From positions 186,001 through 250,000 of the forward strand of contig NZ_LODW01000093.1 in the NCBI RefSeq assembly GCF_002914525.1: a stretch of 64,000 nt of DNA. The letters are read 5' to 3'. Under the pieces are notes generated by a model, which was not told the origin of the DNA, ran no database searches, and saw nothing but the letters and a program-made list of their open reading frames with translations. Of the stretch, positions 16,538 to 25,572 are shown piece by piece. Position numbers and translations under genes: made by a program. Each line of letters opens with the position of its first letter. Within the stretch, counting starts at the first letter, position 1. The DNA is from Rhizobium hidalgonense. GTDB taxonomy: Bacteria > Pseudomonadota > Alphaproteobacteria > Rhizobiales > Rhizobiaceae.

Positions 16538-17473
16538 ATGAACCTTGAGACAAAGATGAGCCTGGAAAACACCGCACACCCCGGCAGACATCGGCTCGAC
16601 GAGTTGGTTCCGTCGCGCTACGCGCTTAATATCGGCGATATCGAGGTGCTGGTGGTCAGCGATGGAGTGCTACCGCTCCCAACCGCGATGCTGGGACACA
16701 ACATCGATCCCGCCGTCCGAGCGACCTGGCTGAAAGACATGTTCCTGCCGCCGGACGCTTTGGATTGGGCGCTGAACGTCGTCGTGGTGCGCAGCGGCGA
16801 GCAGATCATACTTCTCGACGCCGGGCTGGGGATCGACCCCGACCTGCACCTGCCGCGGGCCGGACAGTTGATCAAGCGACTGGGGGCCGCCGGCATTGAT
16901 CTTGCTTCGGTGACCGACGTGGTGCTGACCCACATGCACATGGACCACATTGGCGGGCTGCTCGTCGACGGGGTGAAGGACCAGTTGCGTCCGGACCTGC
17001 GGATCCACGTGGCGGCGGCCGAGGTCAAGTTCTGGGAGGCGCCCGATTTCTCCCGGGTCTCCATGCCGCCGGGGTTTCCGGACGCGCTTCGGGCGGCCGC
17101 AAAGCGGTTCGCCAAAGAGTATAGCAGCCATCTCAGGCTGTTCGACGAGGAGTACGAGGTGGCGCCTGGTGTGGTCGTCCATCGCACCGGCGGACACACC
17201 CCCGGGCACAGCGTGATCCGCCTGGCGTCCGGCGGCGACCGGCTGATGTTTGCCGGCGATGCCGTGTTCGCTGTCGGGTTTGAACACCCCGACTGGTTCA
17301 ATGGCTTCGAACACGACCCCGAGGAGGCGGTCCGCGTTCGGGTCCGTCTTCTGCGGGAACTGGCGGAGACCGGCGAGCAACTGGTGGCCACTCACCTGCC
17401 GTTCCCGTCTGTCGGCCGGGTGGCGGTCGATGGCGACGCCTTTCGCTGGGTGGCGGCCTTCTGGGATTACTGA
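16538..17473 (+). CDS. MBL-fold metallo-hydrolase
   Basis: Metal-dependent hydrolase of 311 residues. The metal ligands are visible: THMHMDHIGG (HxHxDH, near residue 129), GGHTPGHS (near 219), FAGDAVF (bridging Asp, near 240) and ATHLPFP (last His, near 287). The layout resembles lactonase-like and related alpha/beta hydrolases of this superfamily, so acyl-homoserine-lactone cleavage is possible but not shown. AAGGAG lies before the ATG. Codon use looks richer in CTG, GTG and CGG than its neighbours, which hints at acquisition. Confidence 0.88.
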   Translation: MNLETKMSLENTAHPGRHRLDELVPSRYALNIGDIEVLVVSDGVLPLPTAMLGHNIDPAVRATWLKDMFLPPDALDWALNVVVVRSGEQIILLDAGLGIDPDLHLPRAGQLIKRLGAAGIDLASVTDVVLTHMHMDHIGGLLVDGVKDQLRPDLRIHVAAAEVKFWEAPDFSRVSMPPGFPDALRAAAKRFAKEYSSHLRLFDEEYEVAPGVVVHRTGGHTPGHSVIRLASGGDRLMFAGDAVFAVGFEHPDWFNGFEHDPEEAVRVRVRLLRELAETGEQLVATHLPFPSVGRVAVDGDAFRWVAAFWDY

Positions 17474-17553
17474 TCGATCGCTTATTGGTTTGGGGTCGTA
17501 GAGCGTGTACTCATCGCGTGAATGAGTCCACGCTCTACTGGTTTGTTTGTTGA

Positions 17554-17655
17554 GCAATTTTCGGACGAAAAACCGCTACACACTTTTGCTGGAATTGCTC
17601 TTGTTTCTGCGCAATTCCGGACGAAAAACCGCTACACACTTTTGCTGGAATTGCT
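17554..17655. repeat. two direct copies of a 45/46-bp palindrome-ended element
   Basis: Copies at 17554-17599 and 17611-17655 carry GCAATT...GGAATTGC inverted arms around a core AAAACCGCTACACACTTTT. The core differs from that of the 14211-14326 repeats at one base, while the arms are unrelated. Confidence 0.9.
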
Positions 17656-17703
17656 TAAGTCAGATCCTGACCCGCCGATCATCCCAGCGCTCTGGAAGCC
17701 CTC

Positions 17704-18663
17704 TTGGCCGATATCGTCAGCCTGCTACTGCCGTTCTTCGGCCTGATCCTGATCGGTTTCATCGCCGCCAAGGCGACGAAGCAGCCGGCCGAGGCGCTCG
17801 GCTGGCTGAACACCTTCATCATCTATGCCGCCCTGCCCGCTCTGTTCTTCAAGCTGGTCTCGCGCACGCCGATCGAAGAGCTGACGCGCGTCGATTTCAT
17901 CGTCACCGATATCGCCGCGACCTATGCGGTCTTCATCCTGCTGTTTGCCGTCGGCCGCGTGCTGCGCGGCAATTCGCTTGCCGACTGCACCATCCAGTCC
18001 TTTGCCGGCGCCTACGGCAATATCGGTTATATGGGGCCGGGCCTGGCGCTGCTCGCACTCGGCGAAGGTGCCGCCGTGCCGGTGGCGCTGATCATCTGCT
18101 TCGAGAATGCGCTGCATTTCATCGTGGCGCCGGCGCTGATGGCGGCAGCCGGCGACGACAAGCGTTCACCCGGCCGGCTTGCCGCCGATATCGCCCGCAA
18201 GGTCGCGCTGCATCCCTTCATTCTATCGACGGCGGCAGGCTTTGCGGTCGCCGCCCTTGATATCGATCAACCGCTGGCGTTCCAGCGCCTGGTCGATTAC
18301 CTCGCCCAGGCCGCGGCTCCCTGCGCGCTTTTCGCCATGGGCGTGACGCTGGCTTTGCGGCCGCTGAAGCGGGCGGCTGAGATTTCCTATATCGTGCCGG
18401 CGAAGCTGATCCTGCATCCGATCGCGGTCTTCATCGCACTGACGGCCGTCGGTGGTTTCGATCCGGTCTGGATCCAGGCCGCCGTGCTGCTCGCCTGCCT
18501 CCCGACGGCGACCAACGTCTTCGTCATCGGCCAGCAATATGGCGTCTGGCAGGAGCGCGCCTCGGCGACGATCCTGATCACCACGGTGCTGTCGGTGGCA
18601 AGCGTTTCGCTCTGGCTGATCGCGATCCGCTCAGGCCTTCTTCCGTTTCAGCTTCTCCCTTAG
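17704..18663 (+). CDS. AEC family (auxin efflux carrier-type) transporter
   Basis: Membrane transporter of 319 residues with about ten helices in two inverted halves. Landmarks are LLLPFFGLILIGFIAAK at the start, the NTFIIYAALPALFFKLVS segment, AYGNIGYMGPGLAL, and ACLPTATNVFVIGQQYG near the end. Family members move organic acids or other small anions; the substrate is not predictable here. No in-frame ATG fits, so a TTG at 17704 is used. Its end overlaps the convergent hydroxylase gene by 33 bases. Confidence 0.88.
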   Translation: MADIVSLLLPFFGLILIGFIAAKATKQPAEALGWLNTFIIYAALPALFFKLVSRTPIEELTRVDFIVTDIAATYAVFILLFAVGRVLRGNSLADCTIQSFAGAYGNIGYMGPGLALLALGEGAAVPVALIICFENALHFIVAPALMAAAGDDKRSPGRLAADIARKVALHPFILSTAAGFAVAALDIDQPLAFQRLVDYLAQAAAPCALFAMGVTLALRPLKRAAEISYIVPAKLILHPIAVFIALTAVGGFDPVWIQAAVLLACLPTATNVFVIGQQYGVWQERASATILITTVLSVASVSLWLIAIRSGLLPFQLLP

Positions 18664-19842
18664 GGCATCCGGAATATCGCGGAAGCCGCGACCCGGCTCG
18701 ATGCCCTCGCGCATGACGATGCTGCGCAGGGGCGGAAGGGCCGCAAGGATGTGCAGGCCGGCGGCACGCAGCATCTGAACGGGGAGGAAATCCGAGAGCA
18801 GCGAGCGGTTGAGAAGATCGACACTGGCCGTGCGCGTCATGATGTCGGCGCGGCGCTTGCGGTCGAAGCTGTCGCCGGCATCGGCCGGCACCGGCAATTC
18901 GGCCCGGTCGCAGAGGATATCGGCAAGCGCCATGATATCGCGCAGGCTGAGGTTCAGCCCCTGCGCGCCAATCGGCGGGAAGACATGGGCGGCTTCGCCG
19001 ATCAACGCGATTCGTCCCTTGCCGAAACGATGTGCCATCATGCCTGACAACGGCCAGACCTGGACGCCTTCCTCGATGCTCACTTTGCCGAGCATAGACT
19101 GCATCTGCGCCTCGACGAGACGCCCAAGTTCAGGGAGCGGCAATGCCATGCGACTCGCCGCCTCAGCGGGATCCTGCACCCAGACCAGGCTGGAACGGCC
19201 ACCCGGCAGCGGCACTTGGGTAAAGGGGCCGTGTTTGGTGTGGAATTCGCTCGATATGTTCTGGTGCGGCAGCGAATGGGCGAAATTCAGCACCATGGCC
19301 GATTGAGGATAGGACCATTTGCGGGTGTCGATTGCTGCCGTCTCGCGCAGCTTCGAGCCGCGGCCGTCGGCACCGACGGCAAAATCGGCCGTTACCGTCT
19401 CGCCGTTGGCGAGCGTGATCGAGACGGCTTCATTCGAAATCGCGATCGATTCGGCCATCTCGGTCAAGCGGGTGATATTGCCCTCGCCGGCCGCCGCCGT
19501 TTCGAGGATCTCGGTCAGAGCCTTGTTGGGAAAATTATAGCCGAAGGCATCGAGGCCGACTTCGGCGGCGCGAAAGGTCGTGGTCGGCGCGCGCAACAGC
19601 CGGTCGGTGCCGTCGATGATGCGCATGCTGCTGAGAGGAGCGGCGGCCGGGCGCAGTTTTTCCCAAAGCGTCAGGCGATCGAGGAAGCGGATCGACTGAT
19701 CCATCAGCGCCGTGGTGCGCCGGTCCTCCTTTGCGGCAACGGGTGCCACCAGCGCCACGCTGCGGCCGCCACGGGCGAGCGCGATTGCAGCGATCATGCC
19801 GGCGAGACCGCCACCGATCACCGCGACTTCGAATGTCTTCAT
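18631..19842 (-). CDS. UbiH/UbiF-type FAD hydroxylase (ubiquinone biosynthesis)
   Basis: FAD-dependent hydroxylase of 403 residues. It has the dinucleotide fold VAVIGGGLAGMIAAIALAR at the N-terminus, a DGRGSKLRE second motif, and GEAAHVFPPIGAQGLNLSLRD near residue 285, the signature of UbiH/UbiF/UbiL ring hydroxylases. Which ring carbon it hydroxylates cannot be decided from sequence. The ATG at 19842 puts the FAD motif at the start. It lies 38 bases after the DUF934 gene and may be the last gene of the sulfur operon. Confidence 0.88.
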   Translation of the reverse strand: MKTFEVAVIGGGLAGMIAAIALARGGRSVALVAPVAAKEDRRTTALMDQSIRFLDRLTLWEKLRPAAAPLSSMRIIDGTDRLLRAPTTTFRAAEVGLDAFGYNFPNKALTEILETAAAGEGNITRLTEMAESIAISNEAVSITLANGETVTADFAVGADGRGSKLRETAAIDTRKWSYPQSAMVLNFAHSLPHQNISSEFHTKHGPFTQVPLPGGRSSLVWVQDPAEAASRMALPLPELGRLVEAQMQSMLGKVSIEEGVQVWPLSGMMAHRFGKGRIALIGEAAHVFPPIGAQGLNLSLRDIMALADILCDRAELPVPADAGDSFDRKRRADIMTRTASVDLLNRSLLSDFLPVQMLRAAGLHILAALPPLRSIVMREGIEPGRGFRDIPDALREKLKRKKA

Positions 19843-19880
19843 GCTATCATTCCGCCATCGTAAAAAGGCGGACCGGTCGC

Positions 19881-20393
19881 TTATGCGGCCGGCTTCGCCT
19901 GACGGCGCCAACTATAGCCCTTGCCGGCTTCGGCGTCACGCACCGCCGGCTGATAATGATGGGGAATGGCCGGAAGACGGTTTTCAGCAAGCCGCTTCAG
20001 CGCCGTGGCGTTGGTCACGGAAAAACTGTCGATGCCGACACGCAGCATCAGCGGCACCTGATCGATCAGCACGTCGCCGACAGCACGCAGTTCGCTGGTG
20101 TAACCAAGGCGCTGCCGCAGCAGCGAGGCATGGCTGAAGGCGCGGCCGTCATTGAAGGCCGGAAAGGCGACGGCAATAATTTCAAGGCGATCGAGGTAAG
20201 GCTCCAGCCGGCGCACGTCGTCGGCCGGTTTGATCAGCACGCCGAGGCCGACATCGTTGCTTTCATCGGCCCTGGCGAGCAGCTCGTCGAGGCTAAGCAG
20301 CGGCTTCTGCTCACCGGTCGCCTTCACCTCTTCCGTCTCGATCACCCAGGGATCGTTTTCGACAAAACCGGTTTCTCTCCAGATCTTCGTCAT
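19881..20393 (-). CDS. DUF934 family protein (sulfite reductase-associated)
   Basis: Protein of 170 residues of the DUF934 family, which in proteobacteria nearly always sits beside sulfite reductase genes. The core PYLDRLEIIAVAFPAFNDGRAFSHASLLRQRLGYTSELRAVGDVLIDQ is the conserved heart of the family. AAGGAGG precedes two consecutive ATGs (20396 and 20393); the second has the better spacing. Ten bases separate it from cysI, so it is cotranscribed. The biochemical role is not established; helper in sulfite reduction is inferred from context. Confidence 0.9.
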   Translation of the reverse strand: MTKIWRETGFVENDPWVIETEEVKATGEQKPLLSLDELLARADESNDVGLGVLIKPADDVRRLEPYLDRLEIIAVAFPAFNDGRAFSHASLLRQRLGYTSELRAVGDVLIDQVPLMLRVGIDSFSVTNATALKRLAENRLPAIPHHYQPAVRDAEAGKGYSWRRQAKPAA

Positions 20394-20403
20394 CATCCCC
20401 TCC

Positions 20404-22074
20404 TTATGCCGCTTCCGCCGCCGAGCCGTAGAGCGCAGTCTTGAAAGGCTGCGGACCGACGCGGCGATAGGTGGCAAGGAAGATCTCTGACGGATCGAGG
20501 CGCAGGCCGAGATAGGTGTCGACGATCGTCTCGATCGCATCGGTCACCCGGTCCGGCTCGAAGCCGCGGCCGATGATCTCGCCGATCGAGGTATGTTGGT
20601 CGCCGGAACCGCCGAGCGTGATCTGATAGAGTTCGGCCCCCTTCTTCTCGACACCGAGCAGGCCGATATGGCCGACATGGTGGTGGCCGCAGGCATTGAT
20701 GCAGCCGGAGATCTTGATCTTCAGTTCGCCGATCTCGGCCTGGCGCTCGGCACTGCCGAAACGGCGGGAGATTTCCTGCGCCAGCGGAATGGAGCGCGCA
20801 TTGGCGAGCGCGCAATAGTCGAGCCCCGGACAGGCAATGATATCGGTGATCAGGCCGGCATTGGCTTCGGCCAGATTGATAGCCACGAGGCCGCGATAGA
20901 CCGCTTCGAGATCGGCCAGCGCCACATGCGGCAGGATCAGGTTCTGCTCGTGGCTGACGCGGATTTCGTCGAAGGCATATTCCTCGGCGAGATCGGCGAT
21001 CGCATCCATCTGCGCATCGGTAGCGTCGCCCGGAATACCGCCGATCGGCTTCAGCGAGATCGTCACCATGCCGTAATCGGGATTCTTGTGCGGCTGCACG
21101 TTCTGCTGGACCCAGCGGGCGAAGCCTGCGTCGGCCTTCTTCCAGCGCGCGAGATTTTCCCAGCCCTCAGCGCGCTCAGGCAAATCAGGCAGGGCAAAAT
21201 AGCTGGCGATCGCCTCCACGTCCTTTTCCGGCAGTTTCAGTTCGGTATCTTTCAGCGCGGCGAATTCGGCTTCCACCTGGCGCGTCAGTTCCTCGGCGCC
21301 GGTTTCGTGCACGAGGATCTTGATGCGCGCCTTGTACTTGTTGTCGCGGCGGCCGTGCAGATTGTACACGCGCACGATAGCGGTTGTGTAGGAGAGCAGG
21401 TCTTCCTCGGGCAGGAAGTCGCGGATCAGCTTGGCGATCATCGGCGTACGGCCCTGGCCGCCGCCGACATAGACGGCAAAGCCGATCTCGCCCTTGTCGT
21501 TCGTCTTCAAATGCAGGCCGATATCATGGACCTGAATCGCAGCGCGGTCGCGCTCGGCGCCGGTGACGGCGATCTTGAACTTACGCGGCAGGAAGGAGAA
21601 TTCCGGGTGGACCGACGACCACTGGCGCAGGATTTCGGCATAGGGTCTGGGATCGGCGACCTCATCGGCGGCAGCGCCGGCAAAGTGATCGGCCGTCACA
21701 TTTCTGATGCAGTTGCCCGAGGTCTGCAGCGCATGCATCTCGACACTTGCGAGGTCGGCCAGCGCATCGGGGATTTCCGAGAGCTTCGGCCAGTTGAACT
21801 GCAGGTTCTGGCGCGTGGTGAAGTGACCATAACCGCGGTCATAGGTGCGGGCGATATGGGCGAGCATGCGCATCTGGCGCGCGCTCAGCGTGCCATAGGG
21901 AATGGCGATGCGCAGCATATAGGCATGCAGCTGCAGGTAAACGCCGTTCATCAGGCGCAGCGGCTTGAACGCATCCTCGGCGAGCTCGCCGGCAAGGCGA
22001 CGCTGAACCTGATCGCGGAACTGCTCGACGCGCTCGGTGACAAAGGCATGGTCAAATTCGTCGTAACGGTACAT
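20404..22074 (-). CDS. cysI: sulfite reductase haemoprotein (nitrite/sulfite reductase family)
   Basis: Assimilatory sulfite reductase of 556 residues, reducing sulfite to sulfide with six electrons. The repeated ferredoxin-like half-domains are visible (YGTLSARQMRMLAHIARTYD near residue 60; later GMVTISLKPIGG). The Cys ligands to the siroheme-4Fe4S centre are in ACPGLDYCALAN and SGCINACGHHH (C-x5-C and C-x3-C). No flavoprotein (cysJ) gene is adjacent, so ferredoxin or another donor probably supplies electrons. The gene is flanked by DUF2849 and DUF934 genes with 8- and 10-base gaps in one operon with cysG. Confidence 0.95.
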   Translation of the reverse strand: MYRYDEFDHAFVTERVEQFRDQVQRRLAGELAEDAFKPLRLMNGVYLQLHAYMLRIAIPYGTLSARQMRMLAHIARTYDRGYGHFTTRQNLQFNWPKLSEIPDALADLASVEMHALQTSGNCIRNVTADHFAGAAADEVADPRPYAEILRQWSSVHPEFSFLPRKFKIAVTGAERDRAAIQVHDIGLHLKTNDKGEIGFAVYVGGGQGRTPMIAKLIRDFLPEEDLLSYTTAIVRVYNLHGRRDNKYKARIKILVHETGAEELTRQVEAEFAALKDTELKLPEKDVEAIASYFALPDLPERAEGWENLARWKKADAGFARWVQQNVQPHKNPDYGMVTISLKPIGGIPGDATDAQMDAIADLAEEYAFDEIRVSHEQNLILPHVALADLEAVYRGLVAINLAEANAGLITDIIACPGLDYCALANARSIPLAQEISRRFGSAERQAEIGELKIKISGCINACGHHHVGHIGLLGVEKKGAELYQITLGGSGDQHTSIGEIIGRGFEPDRVTDAIETIVDTYLGLRLDPSEIFLATYRRVGPQPFKTALYGSAAEAA

Positions 22075-22082
22075 CGTCTTCC

Positions 22083-22397
22083 TCAGACTGCAATGAATTC
22101 GGGATCGGCAGGAGCGTAGCCCGGTGCGTATTCCATGGTCGGGCCCTGGGCGCGGATGCGCTCGCGCAGGCGGAGCGGCCAGAGAATACCGTCGGTTTCC
22201 TGAACGTCGACGACGGCGACGTCAACCACCTCGTTATCGGCATAGGATTTCTTGCCGATCGCCTCCAACGCCTCAACGGCTTCGTTGTGACGAGCGACAA
22301 GCGCCTCCTGCAGCGAGGTGGACCATTTCCCGTTCGCATCCAGCCAGACGGCAATGCCGTCCGTCAGCCGGTTGGCCGTCAGAACCTTGTCACCCAT
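22083..22397 (-). CDS. DUF2849 domain protein
   Basis: Protein of 104 residues. VLTANRLTDGIAVWLDANGKWS at the start and the later TDGILWPLRLRERIRAQGPT match DUF2849, a small alphaproteobacterial family found between cysG and cysI. The role is unknown. Gaps of 2 and 8 bases to its neighbours make cotranscription with sulfite reductase nearly certain, so an accessory role in sulfite reduction or siroheme delivery is plausible but inferred. Confidence 0.88.
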   Translation of the reverse strand: MGDKVLTANRLTDGIAVWLDANGKWSTSLQEALVARHNEAVEALEAIGKKSYADNEVVDVAVVDVQETDGILWPLRLRERIRAQGPTMEYAPGYAPADPEFIAV

Positions 22398-22399
22398 AT

Positions 22400-23839
22400 T
22401 CAGCTCCTTGCAAGTTCCTCGAGCCGGGCGTTGGCACGCACCAGCGGCTCGGACAGTTCGAAATTGGCGCCGGCGACCGCATCGCCGATAATGACCATGA
22501 CCGGCCCGGTCAATTCGTCGCGATGTTGCAAATCGGGCAGATCGGCAAGCGTGCCATGCAGCAGGCGGCGCTCGGCGCGGCTGGCATTTTCGATGACGGC
22601 GACGGTGGTCTCGGCGGGAATGCCCGCCTGCATCAGCCGCTCAGCGACGGAGGCAGCAACCGTGCGGCCCATATAGACAGCGATCGTCGCGCCGGAGACC
22701 GCAAGACTTGCCCAATCGGGCAGCACGTCGCCGGTCAGATCATGGCCGGTGGTGAAAACAAGCGAGGAGGCGACGCCGCGCAGCGTCAGCGGCAGCTCGA
22801 AATCGGCGGCGGCGGCGAAGGCCGAGGTGATGCCGGGCACGACCTCATAGGTGATGCCGGCGGCGCGCAATGCCGCCATCTCTTCGCCTGCCCGGCCATA
22901 GACCAGCGGATCACCTGATTTCAGCCGCACGACGCGCCTGCCCTGACGGCCGAGATCGACCAGCAGCTCGTTGATCTCTTCCTGCGACTTGGAATGACAG
23001 CCTTTGCGCTTGCCGACCGAAAGCCGTTCGGCATCGCGGCGCCCCATATCGACGATCGCCTGCGGCACGAGGGCATCATAGACGATGACATCGGCCTCCA
23101 TCATCACGCGCTGGGCGCGCAGCGTCAGCAGATCCTCGGCACCCGGACCGGCGCCAACCAGCCAGACATGGCCGGCGACCTTGTCCATCGAGCGCAGCAG
23201 CCGGTCGGCGGCATGCTGGGCCTGCGGCAGGTTGCCGTTGGCGACCGCATCGGCAACGGGACCGGAGAAGAAGCGGCGCCAGAAGACGCGGCGGGAGACG
23301 CCGCGCGGCACTAGCTGCTCGACGGATTTGCGATAGCTCGTCGCCAGGCCAGCAAGCCGGCCGAGCGAGGGCGAAAGAAGCTGATCGATCTGCGCACGGA
23401 TCATCTGGGCCAGAACCGGCCCCGCCCCTTCGGTGCCGATCGCAACGGCGATCGGGGCGCGATTGACCAGCGCCGGCGTGAAGAAATCGCAGTAGTCGGG
23501 CTGATCGACGGCATTGGCCGGAATTCCGGCAGCGCGGGCGGCATCGACAATCTCGCGGTCGTCGGCTTCATTGCCGGTGGCAGCGAAGACGAGTGCTGCC
23601 GTTTCCACCTGCTCGGCGGAGAAGGCAGCGCGCACGGTCTCGATGCGGTTGGCAATCAGGAAGGCGTGGTAATCGGCTTCGGGCCGGACGGCATAGGCGA
23701 TGATCCGCGCTCGTGTGTTGAGAAGCAGCCGCACCTTGGCGAAAGCTTCGTCGCCATTGCCGAAGACAGCCGTCTTCTGGCCTTCCACGCGAAAGAAGGC
23801 GGGAAATACCGAAAGCTGTTCAGTCTTGGAAGGCATCAT
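22400..23839 (-). CDS. cysG: siroheme synthase (trifunctional CysG)
   Basis: Makes siroheme from uroporphyrinogen III. The N-terminal half (residues 1-210) is the precorrin-2 dehydrogenase/ferrochelatase part: FFRVEGQKTAVFGNGDEAFAKV, then the LVFAATGNEADDREI pocket. The C-terminal half is the uroporphyrinogen methyltransferase: VGAGPGAEDLLTLRAQRVMMEADVIVYDALV, later LKSGDPLVYGRAGEE and GITSAFAAAAD. The protein has 479 residues, usual for fused CysG. Two ATGs (23839, 23836) follow a weak GAAGTGG site. It is the first gene of the minus-strand operon with cysI, whose cofactor it makes. Confidence 0.95.
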   Translation of the reverse strand: MMPSKTEQLSVFPAFFRVEGQKTAVFGNGDEAFAKVRLLLNTRARIIAYAVRPEADYHAFLIANRIETVRAAFSAEQVETAALVFAATGNEADDREIVDAARAAGIPANAVDQPDYCDFFTPALVNRAPIAVAIGTEGAGPVLAQMIRAQIDQLLSPSLGRLAGLATSYRKSVEQLVPRGVSRRVFWRRFFSGPVADAVANGNLPQAQHAADRLLRSMDKVAGHVWLVGAGPGAEDLLTLRAQRVMMEADVIVYDALVPQAIVDMGRRDAERLSVGKRKGCHSKSQEEINELLVDLGRQGRRVVRLKSGDPLVYGRAGEEMAALRAAGITYEVVPGITSAFAAAADFELPLTLRGVASSLVFTTGHDLTGDVLPDWASLAVSGATIAVYMGRTVAASVAERLMQAGIPAETTVAVIENASRAERRLLHGTLADLPDLQHRDELTGPVMVIIGDAVAGANFELSEPLVRANARLEELARS

Positions 23840-24103
23840 CAATCCACTTCGAAGTTGCCAGAATATGCCCTTGATCGACAAGGGATTGAAGGAACAGAAA
23901 TTCGAAAGTCCCAATACGCGCGTATTCTTTTGCTCGCGTCATCAATGATTTGAGAAAAGTCACCCATGCTGACCGAAACAGCACAGGTGAGCGCATTTGC
24001 TGCAGCGCACTGTAAAGCCTGTGATAAACGGCGTCTACCGGCGTTTGGCGCATTTCGCTCGCGCCGCCAAGACGATAGACTGCGGGGAAAACCGGAGATG
24101 CCA

Positions 24104-24691
24104 ATGCCTGACGAGACCATCGCCGCCCGCCTGCTTTCGGTCATGGAAGAGGATATCCTGCCGCTCACCGAGCGCGGCGTTTCGCTTGGCAATAAGGTGT
24201 TCGGCGCGGCGATCCTGCGCAAATCCGATCTTTCGCTCGTCGTCGCCGAGACCAACAACGAGTTGGAGAATCCGCTCTGGCATGGCGAGGTGCACACGCT
24301 GAAGCGCTTCTACGAGCTTGGCGACAAGCCGGCGACCAAGGATTTGATTTTCCTGTCGACGCACGAACCCTGCACCATGTGCATGTCGGCGATCACCTGG
24401 GCGGGCTTCGATAATTTCTACTACTTCTTCAGTCACGAGGATTCCCGCGATGCCTTCGCCATTCCGCACGACCTGAAGATCCTGAAGGAGGTCTTCGGGC
24501 TTGAACCGGGCGGCTATCGCAGGCAAAACGCCTTCTGGAACAGTTTTGCCATCGCCGATCTGGTCGAGACCGAAGAGGCTCCGCTGAAGACGGCGTTGAA
24601 GGCGCAGACCGCCCGCATCAAGGCGCGCTACGACGCACTGTCTTCCAGCTATCAGTCGTCGAAGAGCGCCAACGATATTCCGCTTAATTGA
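24104..24691 (+). CDS. cytidine/deoxycytidylate-type zinc deaminase
   Basis: Zinc deaminase of 195 residues. The zinc ligands and catalytic Glu are in WHGEVHTL (HxE) and HEPCTMCMSA (PCxxC); FGAAILRKSDLSLVVAETNNE is the substrate-side strand of the fold. The long C-terminal part beyond residue 150 is unusual for small cytidine deaminases, and the substrate base is not certain. The ATG at 24104 follows GGAG at good spacing; the ATG at 24098 lies too close to that site. mazG follows after six bases, and both could act on abnormal nucleotides. Confidence 0.85.
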   Translation: MPDETIAARLLSVMEEDILPLTERGVSLGNKVFGAAILRKSDLSLVVAETNNELENPLWHGEVHTLKRFYELGDKPATKDLIFLSTHEPCTMCMSAITWAGFDNFYYFFSHEDSRDAFAIPHDLKILKEVFGLEPGGYRRQNAFWNSFAIADLVETEEAPLKTALKAQTARIKARYDALSSSYQSSKSANDIPLN

Positions 24692-24697
24692 GGCACC

Positions 24698-25543
24698 ATG
24701 GAACCTTCAAAAGACATTTCGCGGCTGATCGAGATCATGGCGGCGCTGCGCCATCCCGAGACCGGCTGCCCTTGGGACATCGTGCAGAATTTCGAGACGA
24801 TCAAGCCCTATACGATCGAGGAGGCCTATGAGGTCTCCGACGCGATCGAGCGCGGCGATATGGACGATCTCTGCGACGAGCTGGGCGACCTGCTGCTGCA
24901 GGTGGTCTTCCATGCCCGCATGGCCGAGGAGGCCGGCGAATTCTCCTTCGGCGACGTGGTCAACGCCATCACCACCAAGATGATCAGGCGCCACCCGCAT
25001 GTCTTTGCCCGCTCGGACGCCGATACGCCCGACGCCGTCAAGATCCAGTGGGACGAGATCAAGCAGGCGGAAAAACGCGAGCGCACCGAGCGGCGAGCGC
25101 GGCGCGGGATCACCGAGGATTTCAAGGGCGGCTTTCTCGGCTCGGTGCAGCGCAGTTTCCCGGCCCTGACAGAAGCGCTGAAGCTGCAGGAACGCGCCGC
25201 CAAGGTCGGCTTCGACTGGTCGGCGCCCGAGCCGATCCTCGACAAGATCGAGGAAGAGATCGGCGAATTACGGGTGGCGCTGAGAGACGGCGACCGGGCG
25301 AAAGTCAGCGACGAACTCGGCGATTTGATCTTCGCGGTCGTCAATATCGGCCGGCATGTGAAGGCTGATCCGGAACAGGCCGTGCGCGGAACGAATACGA
25401 AATTCAGGCGTCGATTCAATCATATCGAGCATGTTCTTGATGCGGAAGGCGAGACGCTTGAGGCGGCTAGTCTCGAACGCATGGAAGAGATCTGGCAGGC
25501 AGCGAAGGCGATCGAACGAGCTGTGACGGCCGGGGCCGAATGA
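24698..25543 (+). CDS. mazG: nucleoside triphosphate pyrophosphohydrolase
   Basis: MazG of 281 residues, cleaving NTPs and dNTPs to monophosphates and PPi. Two MazG domains are visible: the first with EEAYEVSDAIERGD and DELGDLLLQVVFHARMAEE, the second with KIEEEIGELRVAL and DELGDLIFAVVNIGRH. EExxE and ExxD Mg-binding motifs occur in both. The WDEIKQAEKRER linker is typical of the full-length enzyme. It starts six bases after the deaminase gene, so the pair forms an operon of nucleotide-pool cleaning enzymes. Confidence 0.95.
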   Translation: MEPSKDISRLIEIMAALRHPETGCPWDIVQNFETIKPYTIEEAYEVSDAIERGDMDDLCDELGDLLLQVVFHARMAEEAGEFSFGDVVNAITTKMIRRHPHVFARSDADTPDAVKIQWDEIKQAEKRERTERRARRGITEDFKGGFLGSVQRSFPALTEALKLQERAAKVGFDWSAPEPILDKIEEEIGELRVALRDGDRAKVSDELGDLIFAVVNIGRHVKADPEQAVRGTNTKFRRRFNHIEHVLDAEGETLEAASLERMEEIWQAAKAIERAVTAGAE

Positions 25544-25572
25544 GTTGACACCTGCGGCTTCGTGCGGATGCT

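Noticed and set aside
14211..17655. Short repeats resembling a CRISPR array
   Set aside because: Only two copies at each place, palindromic arms differ between sites, spacers are short and repeated, and no cas gene is near. Better read as intergenic repeat elements.
20593..22119. Long open frame on the plus strand opposite cysI
   Set aside because: It mirrors the codon structure of a clearly conserved gene on the other strand, has no ribosome site and no family resemblance. Similar antisense frames opposite ntrY and ntrC were dropped for the same reason.
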